DNA of 46,220 nt from Pseudogracilibacillus auburnensis (lineage in GTDB: Bacteria > Bacillota > Bacilli > Bacillales > Amphibacillaceae): positions 1 to 46,220 of the forward strand of contig NZ_QJJQ01000025.1 in NCBI RefSeq assembly GCF_003201975.1, read 5' to 3'. Of this stretch, positions 7,562-15,484 are shown one piece after another (the first letter of the stretch is position 1; each line of letters begins with the position of its first letter). The position numbers and the translations under genes were made by a program. The notes under the pieces were generated by a model. That model saw nothing but the letters and a program-made list of their open reading frames with translations, was not told the DNA's origin and did no database searches.

Positions 7562-7882
7562 TTATACAATTTCGACATCAATAATACTGGTCAACGATAT
7601 ATTAAATCCATCTTCATTCCATAAAACGATATACCCTTTTCGTTGATCGATTCTTACTAGTTTCCCGCTTAATGTTAAAAATTCTCCTTCCTTATAATAA
7701 GTCATTTCAATATTTACTTGATGTTTTAATGCATATTTTAACGTTTGATCTATTTCATTCATCTTCTGTTCATTAAGGATTGGCTTTTCTTTATATTCAA
7801 CAAATACTTCTTTTAATAATTCAACATGTTCCGGTAACATGGGCGATACCCACCTCATTGTCCCACGCTCTTGTACTTCCAT
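7562..7882 (-). CDS. YolD-like family protein
   Basis: A 106-residue protein of the YolD-like family (B. subtilis YolD/YqjX type). It opens with an ERGTMRWVSPMLPEHVELL segment, as many members do, and ends in a small beta-rich domain (GKLVRIDQRKGYIVL). These genes are typically coupled to UvrX/YqjW-type Y-family DNA polymerases and belong to the SOS group in B. subtilis. Here it is divergent from the uvrX-like gene rather than in an operon with it. The start ATG 7882 is preceded by GGAGG with 9 nt spacing. The biochemical role of YolD proteins is not established, to my knowledge. Confidence 0.85.
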   Translation of the reverse strand: MEVQERGTMRWVSPMLPEHVELLKEVFVEYKEKPILNEQKMNEIDQTLKYALKHQVNIEMTYYKEGEFLTLSGKLVRIDQRKGYIVLWNEDGFNISLTSIIDVEIV

Positions 7883-8007
7883 TATACAATACCTCCATTC
7901 GTTACTCGCTTCGTTCTATTTATGTTAAATGTCTGATCCTTTTCGGATATAGCAATACGTTCGTTCGTACAGGAAATATTATCAATCATATGCTTGGAAA
8001 ACTTCAC

Positions 8008-8021
8008 GAAACGTTTGTTCC
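8008..8021. promoter_or_regulatory. Candidate LexA box 1 (yolD-uvrX divergent region)
   Basis: GAAACGTTTGTTCC carries an AAAC-N4-GTTC core, one change from the GAAC-N4-GTTC heart of the Bacillus LexA operator CGAAC-N4-GTTCG; the outer bases differ. It is placed between two genes whose homologues are SOS-controlled. This is an eye match only. Confidence 0.4.
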
Positions 8022-8050
8022 TATACTAACATAATTTCCAGTAAAAAACA

Positions 8051-8064
8051 AGAACAAATATTCC
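8051..8064. promoter_or_regulatory. Candidate LexA box 2 (yolD-uvrX divergent region)
   Basis: AGAACAAATATTCC matches the Bacillus LexA operator at the left half (GAAC) and most of the right half (ATTC for GTTC). It lies 69 bp upstream of the uvrX start. It is weaker than a consensus site. Confidence 0.35.
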
Positions 8065-8132
8065 CCTATTAGTTGTTTTCACCTACTTCGTTACATATAA
8101 TGAATCATACGTTCTCTTAAGGAGTGGGAAAC

Positions 8133-9395
8133 ATGGATTATTCACATTATCCACGAAATGATATCCTTTGTATTGATATGCGCTCTTTTTATGCAAGTGT
8201 GGAGGCAGTAAAGCTTGGGCTCGATCCAATGAAAGTGATGCTCGCTGTCGTTGGGGATAGGAGTCGATCTGGGAGTATTATACTTGCCGCTTCACCAGCT
8301 TTAAAAAAGAAACATGGGATTAGTAATGTTAGTCGTTTTTTTGAACTCCCAAAAGACCCTGCCATTCATATTGTGCAAGCAAATATGGCGGATTATTTAC
8401 ATGTTTCATTAAACATTACAAAATTATTAAATACTTTTGCACCAAAAGAGGCAATTCACCAATATTCAGTTGACGAAGTTTGGATCACAGTAAATGGGTT
8501 AGAAAAATTATTCGGAAATCGCGTTGAAATTGCTGTGAAAATTAAAGATAAAATTCTGTCCAACTTTGGTATTACGAGCGCAATTGGAATTGGCGATAAT
8601 AAATTTTTAGCAAAAGTAGTGATGGACTTACATGCAAAAAATGCAGAAAACGGGATTGCCAAATGCACATATGAAGATGTACAAAAGATGTTATGGCCTT
8701 TTTCAGTTGAAAAAATTTGGGGAATTGGTTCTAGAATGAAAAGAAATTTATACCGCTTAGGGATTACGACACTCGGACAACTTGCGCAATTTCCCCTCGT
8801 TTCTTTGAAAAAGCATTTTGGGGTAATGGGTGAGCAACTGTATTGGCACGCATGGGGGATCGATTTAAGTCCTGTATTCGGGGATTTTACAAAAACAACA
8901 CAAGAAAGCTTCGGTCATGGAATTTCTTTATTACGTGATTATACGAAAGAAGATACCTTCGTCTGTATATTGGAGCTGTGTGAGGAAGCATGTAGAAGAG
9001 CTCGTACCGCTAAAAAAGTGGGAAGAACGATTCATTTAGGAATTGGTTACTCATCCGAGACTGGTGGAGGATTTAGTCGTTCTCGTTCCATTTACGCTCC
9101 GACGAATATTACGATGGAAATGTATATCGTTTGCATACAACTTTTTGAAAAATTTTATGATGGGTATAGTAAAATAAGAAAGGTCTATGTCACATTAACG
9201 AATTTAAGCGAGGATGGCGATACACAGCTCGATTTATTTAGCAAGCGGCCGGAAAATAAAGATATTGGCTATGTCATGGATACCATTCGAGATAAATTCG
9301 GTGCGACTGCCATTTTACGCGCTTCCAGCTATACGGATGCAGGGATTACATTAGATCGTAGTAAAAAAATTGGTGGGCATTGGGCGAAAAGTTGA
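8133..9395 (+). CDS. uvrX: UvrX/YqjW-type Y-family DNA polymerase (DNA repair)
   Basis: A 420-residue Y-family translesion polymerase of the UvrX/YqjW (UmuC-like) group. The chosen start is ATG 8133, 8 nt after AAGGAG; an upstream in-frame GTG at 8124 overlaps that ribosome site. Motifs: CIDMRSFYASVEA (residues about 13-25, metal-binding Asp and steric-gate aromatic), YSVDEVWI (second catalytic Asp-Glu pair), and IGIGDNKFLAKVVMD with IWGIGSRMKRNLYRLGI (thumb helix-hairpin-helix). The end carries a QLDLF clamp-binding-like motif (SEDGDTQLDLFSKR) before the C-terminus. It should copy damaged DNA under SOS conditions. The divergent neighbour is YolD-like, with LexA-like sites between them. Confidence 0.92.
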   Translation: MDYSHYPRNDILCIDMRSFYASVEAVKLGLDPMKVMLAVVGDRSRSGSIILAASPALKKKHGISNVSRFFELPKDPAIHIVQANMADYLHVSLNITKLLNTFAPKEAIHQYSVDEVWITVNGLEKLFGNRVEIAVKIKDKILSNFGITSAIGIGDNKFLAKVVMDLHAKNAENGIAKCTYEDVQKMLWPFSVEKIWGIGSRMKRNLYRLGITTLGQLAQFPLVSLKKHFGVMGEQLYWHAWGIDLSPVFGDFTKTTQESFGHGISLLRDYTKEDTFVCILELCEEACRRARTAKKVGRTIHLGIGYSSETGGGFSRSRSIYAPTNITMEMYIVCIQLFEKFYDGYSKIRKVYVTLTNLSEDGDTQLDLFSKRPENKDIGYVMDTIRDKFGATAILRASSYTDAGITLDRSKKIGGHWAKS

Positions 9396-9814
9396 CTAAT
9401 AGTGCGTGTTCAAAAAGGCCGATAAAAAGGACCAAGAAGTTCCACTGTCTAAAAACGCCACGTCCTGGGACTCCGCTAAATGCTCATCCCATCGAAAAGC
9501 ATTGTGGCAACGCCAGTGCTAGAACGTCCTGTTCGTCGAAGGCGGCGTAGCTATGAGGAACGGAGCGTATGCTCTTACATACGTGAGTACCTAAAAAAGC
9601 AAGCTTAGAAAACTTGGCTTTCGCTAAGCTTTTACAGCGAATGCCTTAGTTGCACTTATGCAGGAAGAAAGGATTTATCCTTTCTTAACTGCCAACGCAG
9701 AAATTCGATGTGTCATTTTTGTTGGACCTTTTGAACATCCTTTAATACTTAAAGTAGGTTGGCAGCTTTCAATATCCATGTTAAGGTAAATGTAAAACAT
9801 GAAAGGAGTTCACA
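9396..9814. repeat. 420 bp non-coding stretch with dispersed repeats, copy A
   Basis: No supported gene. It is relatively GC-rich for the window. A first block (about 9459-9510) reads ACGTCCTGGGACTCCGCT ... CATCCCATCGAAAAGC and recurs inverted near 30110-30140 and partly near 23788. A second block (9605-9670) contains GAATGCCTTAGTTGCACTT and recurs at 43019-43085 and, shortened, at 4357 and 30021. Small hairpins are also present: AGCTTAGAAAACTTGG/CTAAGCTT, and AGAAAGGA facing TCCTTTCT. It looks like a composite intergenic repeat. Confidence 0.65.
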
Positions 9815-10468
9815 ATGGATAAAGCTAATAAGCCTCATTTTAGTCCAAGTATGACCGTTCAAGAATTTAATCAACATTATTGGTACAAAGAAGAGCTTAG
9901 ACAACTATGTAAAAAATACAACTTATCATCATATGGGACAAAAGCAGAATTAATAGAGAGAATAAAAGAATTTTTAATGACAGGAAAAGCGATCACTGAT
10001 GTAAGGAAAGAAAATTACGATAAAAGACAAAAATCTTCCTCAAAAGAAATAACATTAGAAACACGTTTAATCCCTGACGGTTTTAAATTCAATCAACAAG
10101 CACGGGAATTTTTCAAACAATATTACGGTGTCTCCAAGTTTTCCTTTACGAAACATATGGCTGCAGCACTCAGAGAAGCTGAGAAAAATAACAACTTACA
10201 GATGACAGTAGCTGATCTGATGAAAGTATATGAAAATGGAAAGAAGGGACAACAAACAACAAATCTTCCAGAAGAACAGACATATCAATGGAATAATTTT
10301 GTCAAAGATTTTCATCGCGATACGAAAACAAAAGATTTACATCCTAAAATGGAGGTTGCTGCCTTACTATGGCAAGCCGTAAAACAAAAACCTGGATCAA
10401 AAAAATATAGAAGTGAACTGCTGAAAACGTATAAAGATGAAATAGAAGTGGTTATGAAAAATAAGTAA
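9815..10468 (+). CDS. SAP domain-containing protein
   Basis: A 217-residue protein; ATG 9815 follows AAAGGAG. Residues about 25-55 (WYKEELRQLCKKYNLSSYG, then TKAELIERIKEFL) form a clear SAP motif, a helix-extension-helix module that binds DNA or RNA. After a basic linker, residues about 75-210 form a helical domain ending in WNNFVKDFHRD ... KMEVAALLWQAVKQKPGSKKY. This resembles the domain found after SAP in many uncharacterised bacterial proteins (DUF6434-like, from memory). It is monocistronic and flanked by repeat-rich DNA on the left. A role in nucleic-acid binding is inferred; the actual function is unknown. Confidence 0.75.
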   Translation: MDKANKPHFSPSMTVQEFNQHYWYKEELRQLCKKYNLSSYGTKAELIERIKEFLMTGKAITDVRKENYDKRQKSSSKEITLETRLIPDGFKFNQQAREFFKQYYGVSKFSFTKHMAAALREAEKNNNLQMTVADLMKVYENGKKGQQTTNLPEEQTYQWNNFVKDFHRDTKTKDLHPKMEVAALLWQAVKQKPGSKKYRSELLKTYKDEIEVVMKNK

Positions 10469-10570
10469 TAGTAAAAAAAGATAAAAACAGCTCACATAAA
10501 ATTTTAGAGCGAAGTCCCTATAGGAATCTTTAACTAGACTATAAGCAAACACCAATTTTTTCATAACATG

Positions 10571-11584
10571 TTATGGACTAAATGTTTGTAAAACAGTTCC
10601 TTTCCCTTGTTGCACACATACCCTGGCATATGCACCATTAATGAAAGTAAGTTGCGGGGGCAAGTGACCACAGTCAATATCGTAAATGATTGGTATTTGT
10701 AATTCGTTTCGAAGGTCTTGATAGACATCTTCAATCGTATAATCTTCTACAGGCATATTGGCATCACTTCGTCCAAACAATATAGCGGAACAATTTTCAA
10801 ACCATCTGGCCAACTTCATCTGCACAAGTGTTCTTCGTAAATCAGTTGTTTTTAAATGACAGTTTTCAAAATACCAAATAATTGGTTCTCCGATATGTTT
10901 TTCGCTAAAATGTTGGACATCCCCAAATGGAGTTCCAATCAAATGCCTTATGACGTCAATACAACCACCAAGTAATCGACCTGCTACATTTATTGGCTCA
11001 TTCGGAGTTGTTTTCCAATACGTATGCTCCGTAAAATGAAAGACATAAGGGGAACATGTATTAAAATCCCATTCCTTCTGATATATTTTAGAGGAATGTT
11101 GAAGGATGGATGCACCTGTTTTAGTTGATAAAACGGGCTCCCACATAGCCGTTGTTTCATCCGAATATTCTCCATGTAAATCTACTAAATTCGTTCCGTG
11201 GGCAGTAGCTATTCCTGTCATTAAAGTGACTGCAAGCAGCAATACACTTGTATCAGAGTAACCTAAAATCCATTTCTTTTCTAACTGATTAAAATCAATA
11301 AATTCCAAGATTTCAATGAGTAGCTCACCTCCCCACGGTGGAATGACAAGATCGATTTCATTATCTTTCATCATTTGAGTAAACTCAGCCGCGCGTTGTT
11401 TCGCTGGCGCCGATTTTGCCTTTTCCTGCGTCCAAACAGTGTCGCCACAAATCGTCTTAAATCCCTTTATACTTTGGCGATTACATGCCGATTTCACAAG
11501 ATGATGTAATTCTGCTTCGACTCCAGATGAAGGTGCAGTTATCCCGATTGTTGCACCTTTTTCTAGCAGAGGGTATTTAATCAT
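10571..11584 (-). CDS. LD-carboxypeptidase family (S66, MccF-like) peptidase
   Basis: A 337-residue S66-family serine peptidase. The start is ATG 11584, 9 nt after AAAGGAG. The N-terminal GATIGITAPSSGV segment, the WGGELLIEIL segment and the nucleophile elbow GYSDTSVLL (Ser110) are typical, and a C-terminal CGHLPPQLTFINGA supplies the catalytic His. Within S66, its length and the PPWGG loop fit the MccF group (microcin C resistance, cleaving acylated peptidyl-adenylates) better than the murein LdcA group. Bacilli carry such genes without a microcin operon, where they may detoxify similar peptides or nucleotides (inference). It is a single gene with nothing obviously co-transcribed. Confidence 0.87.
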   Translation of the reverse strand: MIKYPLLEKGATIGITAPSSGVEAELHHLVKSACNRQSIKGFKTICGDTVWTQEKAKSAPAKQRAAEFTQMMKDNEIDLVIPPWGGELLIEILEFIDFNQLEKKWILGYSDTSVLLLAVTLMTGIATAHGTNLVDLHGEYSDETTAMWEPVLSTKTGASILQHSSKIYQKEWDFNTCSPYVFHFTEHTYWKTTPNEPINVAGRLLGGCIDVIRHLIGTPFGDVQHFSEKHIGEPIIWYFENCHLKTTDLRRTLVQMKLARWFENCSAILFGRSDANMPVEDYTIEDVYQDLRNELQIPIIYDIDCGHLPPQLTFINGAYARVCVQQGKGTVLQTFSP

Positions 11585-11614
11585 GAGATCACTCTCCTTT
11601 TCAATTTACCATAT

Positions 11615-11830
11615 CATACCATACTATTTTCAAACGAGTAGATGACTAATGATTCATTGATTAGTCAACCTCTCACATGGCCAACCATACGGTTCACGAC
11701 TTAACCTTCTAAATATCTAAACTCAAAAATGTAGATAATTCTTTTATCTCTCCATTATGCCAATAACCATTGTGAAACTCCCAAAGTAAGAGCTATAGAC
11801 TTTCTCCCATGAAACTAAAGTATTGATTGC
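11615..11830 (-). pseudogene. Possible 3' relic of a group II intron (RT tail, D5/D6)
   Basis: Read on the minus strand, the tail looks like the end of a bacterial group II intron. A decayed RT C-terminus (LWEFHNGYW, cf. the W-E-x-x-N-x-x-x-G-Y-W motif) is followed by GTGAACCGTATGG (part of domain 5). Then come TGTGAGAGG, a hairpin TGACTAAT / ATTAGTCA (11643-11667) as domain 6, and CTACTCG close to the 3' end. The GUGAGAGG-hairpin-CUACUCG order is what I remember of such introns. No 5' half is present. Alternatively the palindrome is just an operator for the LD-carboxypeptidase gene, whose start is 59 bp away. Confidence 0.45.
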
Positions 11831-11921
11831 AATGAACGAAACACTTGTTCTGTTCTATTTTTTCTAGTATGATAGAACTAGTTAAATTTCAGAATATTTA
11901 CATAGATTCGGATGTGGTATA

Positions 11922-12857
11922 ATGGATACAATATTATTGACAGAGACGCCTTCGTTCGCAAAGCCCGCACAAGTTTATTTTCTGAAAGAGCAAAAAAAGG
12001 AATATACGAATCATGATATGTTATTTAAGCAACTTATTCGTTACTTCTTTACGGATTTTTTGAAGGCTTTTTTTCCAGATATGTATGAGCAAATCGATTT
12101 GGAATCCATCCATTTTTTGCCTGAGGAAGTGTATACGAATGTCGTAAGGAGAGACATACGAAAACTTGATATCGTAGTCGAGGTGAAACAAAAAAATACA
12201 GATGCGTTGATTATTATTCATGTAGAACCGCAAAGTTCAGTTCAATACCAGTTTAATAAGCGAATGTTCCAATATTATAGTTTGCTTTACAACGAGTATC
12301 AAAAACCGATTATTCCGATTGCTGTCTTTAGTTATCCGGAAAATTGGGAAAAAAATGAATTTACAATTCAAGCGTTAGGTACAACCTATTTGCATTTTCG
12401 GTATCATACATTACACTTGAGGAAAATGTACTGGCGAGATTATTTAAGGAAGGAAAATCCCGTTGTGGCAGCATTTCTTTCAAAAATGGGATATAAAGAG
12501 GAAGAACGTTATAAGGTAAAGGTCGAATTTATGCATTTATTATGGCGTTTGCAACTGGATGAAGCTGCGCAACGATTAATTTATGGTTTTTTTAATTCTT
12601 ATTTACAATTAACGGGGGAAGAGGAGGTAAAATATATGGAAGCAATGGAAGACTTTGATGATGCGGAGGAAATGAAGAAGATCATCATTCCATATGAGGA
12701 AGAACTGAAGCATAAAGGACGAGTTGAAGGAATTGAGGCCGAACGTAAGGGAATTGCCCTTAAAATGCTGGCGGATGGATTTACTGTGGAGAAAATTATG
12801 CAATTAACCAAATTAAAGCATGATGAAGTAGAAATATTGAAACAGCAGCAAATCTGA
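11922..12857 (+). CDS. Rpn-family PD-(D/E)XK nuclease / putative transposase-like protein
   Basis: A 311-residue protein of the Rpn (recombination-promoting nuclease) / PD-(D/E)XK superfamily. HDMLFKQLI (31-39) is the family's N-terminal motif. Asp83 (RKLDIVVEV) and the E-x-Q of IHVEPQSS (Glu102, Gln104) form the likely D...ExQ catalytic core. The C-terminus is charged and helical (residues about 225-311) with a final helix-turn-helix-like LKMLADGFTVEKIMQLTKL, as in many Bacillaceae paralogues. The start ATG 11922 has only a weak upstream GGATGTGG. Homologues cut DNA and promote RecA-independent recombination. It is a single gene, followed by a hairpin at 12858-12883. Confidence 0.8.
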   Translation: MDTILLTETPSFAKPAQVYFLKEQKKEYTNHDMLFKQLIRYFFTDFLKAFFPDMYEQIDLESIHFLPEEVYTNVVRRDIRKLDIVVEVKQKNTDALIIIHVEPQSSVQYQFNKRMFQYYSLLYNEYQKPIIPIAVFSYPENWEKNEFTIQALGTTYLHFRYHTLHLRKMYWRDYLRKENPVVAAFLSKMGYKEEERYKVKVEFMHLLWRLQLDEAAQRLIYGFFNSYLQLTGEEEVKYMEAMEDFDDAEEMKKIIIPYEEELKHKGRVEGIEAERKGIALKMLADGFTVEKIMQLTKLKHDEVEILKQQQI

Positions 12858-12883
12858 TCACCCTCTACATTGGCAGGGTGATT
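12858..12883 (+). terminator. Hairpin after the Rpn-like gene
   Basis: ATCACCCT pairs with AGGGTGAT across a 10 nt loop right at the stop codon. There is no T run, so it is a weak or factor-assisted terminator at best. Confidence 0.45.
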
Positions 12884-12979
12884 ACAACGGCCTTAATTTT
12901 TTATCCAAATTTATTTAATAATCTATAATGCATAAATACTCGGTTCGGTGTTATTCAAGTGAATTCACGCTAGACTAGA

Positions 12980-13014
12980 TAAAAACACTCCAAAAGTTCT
13001 ATTTTTGGAGTGTT
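12980..13014. terminator. Intrinsic terminator of tyrS
   Basis: AACACTCCAAAA and TTTTGGAGTGTT form a 12 bp stem with a short loop. On the minus strand it is followed by TTTTTATC, so it ends tyrS. The plus-strand side lacks a long T run. Confidence 0.88.
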
Positions 13015-13026
13015 CCATTTTCTTGC

Positions 13027-14292
13027 TCATTTAAAATGAACTAAGAAATATTTTCTTCTGCCACGACGAATAACGGTAAATGTATCTTCTAGACGATCTG
13101 CACTTGTTACGACATGTTGGACATCTTGATTACGATCTCCATTAATGTAAATGGCTCCATTATTTATGTCTTCGCGCGCTTGACGTTTAGACGAAGAGAT
13201 TTTCGCTTCAACGAGTAAATCAACTAAAGATAGATCTGTTTTTTCCGCCTCAAACGTAGGAACATCTTTGAAACCTTGTTCAATTTCATCTTTCGTAAGT
13301 GCTTTTACATCCCCACTAAATAATGCAGTTGAAATCTTTATCGCTTGTGCTAAGGCAGCTTCACCATGCACCATTTTCGTCATTTCCTCTGCTAAACGCT
13401 TTTGCGCCTCCCGTGCACCTGGATTTTCTTCTACAGCCGTTTGTAGTTGTCCAATTTCATCCTGCTCTAAAAACGTAAAGAACTGAATAAACTTAATGAC
13501 ATCACGATCATCTGTATTGTACCAGAACTGGTAAAATTCGTATGGGCTCGTCTTTTTCGCATCAAGCCATACCGCTCCACCTGCTGTTTTACCAAATTTT
13601 GTTCCATCTGCTTTTGTAATGAGTGGTACTGTTAAGCCGAAAACCTTCGTCTCTTCATCTCCACGAGAACGACGGATAAATTCCATTCCAGCAGTAATAT
13701 TTCCCCACTGATCACTACCGCCAATCTGTAGTGTACAGTTTTCTTGTTCATGTAATTGTAGAAAATCGTAAGACTGCATCAGCATGTAGCTAAATTCAGT
13801 GTACGAAATTCCTTGTTCAATACGGGACGAAACAGCATCTTTTGCTAACATATAATTTACGGTAAAGTGTTTTCCAACATCTCTTAAAAATTCGATGAAC
13901 GTTAATTTAGCTAGCCAATCATGGTTATTTCTTGCCACAGCAGCATTTTCACCGCTATCAAAGTTAAGCAATCCAGCTAATTGGTTACGAATACTTTCCG
14001 TAAAGCCATGTACGACACTTTCTGAATTTAATGATCTTTCACTCGTTCTTCCACTTGGATCACCAATCATTCCTGTCCCACCACCAATTAATGCAATCGG
14101 ACGGTGACCAGCTTGTTGAAATCTTTTTAATATCGTAATTGGAAGTAAATGACCAATATGCAAACTATCGGCCGTAGGATCAAAGCCACAGTATAAAGTT
14201 ACTTGGTTTTCCGCTAAATGTTTTTTTAAACCTTCTTCATCTGTCGTCTGCTGAATTAGTCCTCTATTTTTTAAATCTTGTAAAATATTCAC
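13027..14292 (-). CDS. tyrS: Tyrosyl-tRNA synthetase
   Basis: A 421-residue class I tyrosyl-tRNA synthetase that charges tRNA-Tyr in the cytoplasm. The GTG at 14292 is chosen as start: GGAGAG lies 8 nt upstream and the length then matches B. subtilis TyrS, whereas the longer frame up to 14364 runs through the T-box terminator. Signatures are YCGFDPTADSLHIGHLLP (HIGH motif), IGGSDQWGNITAG and TKADGTKFGKT (KMSKS-equivalent KFGKT). An S4 RNA-binding domain sits at the C-terminus (SSSKRQAREDINNGAIYING). It is regulated by the tyrosine T-box leader directly upstream. Nothing about the gene is unusual. Confidence 0.97.
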   Translation of the reverse strand: MNILQDLKNRGLIQQTTDEEGLKKHLAENQVTLYCGFDPTADSLHIGHLLPITILKRFQQAGHRPIALIGGGTGMIGDPSGRTSERSLNSESVVHGFTESIRNQLAGLLNFDSGENAAVARNNHDWLAKLTFIEFLRDVGKHFTVNYMLAKDAVSSRIEQGISYTEFSYMLMQSYDFLQLHEQENCTLQIGGSDQWGNITAGMEFIRRSRGDEETKVFGLTVPLITKADGTKFGKTAGGAVWLDAKKTSPYEFYQFWYNTDDRDVIKFIQFFTFLEQDEIGQLQTAVEENPGAREAQKRLAEEMTKMVHGEAALAQAIKISTALFSGDVKALTKDEIEQGFKDVPTFEAEKTDLSLVDLLVEAKISSSKRQAREDINNGAIYINGDRNQDVQHVVTSADRLEDTFTVIRRGRRKYFLVHFK

Positions 14293-14327
14293 TTGCTTCA
14301 CTCTCCGTAATCTAAGTTTTTGAAAAT

Positions 14328-14362
14328 ATAAAAAAGCCCCATCCCTAAAAAAGGGACGAGGC
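14328..14362 (-). terminator. T-box terminator/attenuator hairpin
   Basis: On the minus strand GCCTCGTCCCT pairs with AGGGATGGGGC (wobbles included) and runs into TTTTTTAT. It sits between the T-box sequence and the tyrS start, as expected for tRNA-controlled attenuation. The alternative antiterminator would use the T-box segment just upstream. Confidence 0.92.
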
Positions 14363-14580
14363 ATTATACTCGCGGTACCACCCTTGTTGTAAATAAAATA
14401 ACTTATTTACCACTTGGCATTGTTAACGATGATGTCACCGTCTTATTTACGATACGTAAAAAGAATTGCTCCAGACTGTAATTCGTAGAAACAAATATTA
14501 CTAACTTCCACCAGCCGTTAGCTCGCTTTAAAAGGGATTTGCTCCACTACTTCGGTCGTTCTTCACAAATTTTATTCTGA
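14328..14580 (-). promoter_or_regulatory. T-box leader (tRNA-Tyr sensing riboswitch)
   Basis: The leader lies on the minus strand ahead of tyrS. The conserved T-box sequence AAGGGTGGTACCGCGAG is at about 14369-14386 and precedes the terminator hairpin. Stem I carries the typical AGCGAGCTAACGGCTGGTG segment near 14500-14526. Tyrosine codons (TAC) occur downstream of it (TTCTACGAATTACAG, about 14475-14491), and one of the two should be the specifier. Uncharged tRNA-Tyr would bind the specifier and the T-box bulge, favour the antiterminator and allow tyrS transcription (family knowledge). It may start from TTGCCT-N18-TAAAAT near 14584-14613. Confidence 0.95.
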
Positions 14581-14681
14581 TCTAATTTTAACCATATTCC
14601 AAATAAAAAGGCAAATTATTTACTCATAAAATAGATCACGTTTTTTCTCTGACTGACTATAACACTTGTATATTCAGTATA

Positions 14682-15467
14682 CTAGATCCCGTCATTGATT
14701 AATTTTCCATTTGGCACCTTTCCCTCCTTCATCCACTCTTCAACCATGTGATTAAAACGATCTGGTTCAGCTAATGGTATACCATGTCCAATATTAGGTA
14801 AGATAACTCCTTCACAATGCGGGTTATGTTTCACGATATCGACGGCAGACTTTTTCATGATCCCTTTTTCCTTTTCGCCGACAGTTACTAATATTTTCGC
14901 TTGTACCTTGCTAAAATTTTCAGGTATTTCAAACGCCATATTGTCTTTTAATATGTTAATGAGACTATCTTGCTTCATGTTAGAACTTTCTTCATAATAT
15001 TTTTCAAAGTACTCGTCCCCAATATAAAGCGTTTTTGCTTGAAGTTTTGAAAATGTTTTATTTTTAATGAATGGAAATGTGAGTTTGACAGATGGACTTA
15101 TAAAATATTTTGCAAACGGGAATGGTCTAACTAATGCACTATTAATCATTACAAAATCAATTAATTTCGGTTTCATGCTTACCATTTGCATCGCAATTTG
15201 AGCTCCTAATGAAAAACCAATCACTATTACTTTTTTATTTTTAGCTTTTTTCTCGATTAACATGAGCAATTGTTCAGCACTATTCTTAATGGAGAATTCT
15301 GCAATATCATTATCTCCCTCTTGCTTCAGTAAATCTGGAACAATACAATGATAATTATTAAAATACTGAACTTGTTTATCCCACATCCATCCACTTACCC
15401 CGCCGCCATGAATAAAAAGCAGGAATGAGCCGTCTATATTACCTGATTCTCGATAAAATAAAGTCAA
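14682..15467 (-). CDS. Alpha/beta hydrolase
   Basis: A 261-residue alpha/beta-hydrolase fold protein. The TTG at 15467 is the start, right behind GGAGGG. FIHGGGVSGWMWDKQ is the oxyanion-hole HGGG loop, GFSLGAQ carries the nucleophile Ser, and NIGHGIPLAEPDRF carries the catalytic His. The acid residue is probably in VTVGEKE, where Glu stands for the usual Asp. There is no signal peptide or lid insertion. It lies 17 bp after the marR-type gene, so the pair is almost certainly one operon, and the hydrolase is the regulator's likely target. The substrate is unknown; ester or lactone hydrolysis is a generic guess. Confidence 0.87.
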   Translation of the reverse strand: MTLFYRESGNIDGSFLLFIHGGGVSGWMWDKQVQYFNNYHCIVPDLLKQEGDNDIAEFSIKNSAEQLLMLIEKKAKNKKVIVIGFSLGAQIAMQMVSMKPKLIDFVMINSALVRPFPFAKYFISPSVKLTFPFIKNKTFSKLQAKTLYIGDEYFEKYYEESSNMKQDSLINILKDNMAFEIPENFSKVQAKILVTVGEKEKGIMKKSAVDIVKHNPHCEGVILPNIGHGIPLAEPDRFNHMVEEWMKEGKVPNGKLINDGI

Positions 15468-15484
15468 AAAATCCCTCCAATATG

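Noticed and set aside
7780-8034. 84-codon plus-strand ORF antisense to yolD
   Set aside because: It covers the divergent regulatory region and the yolD start; no ribosome site and no protein-like pattern.
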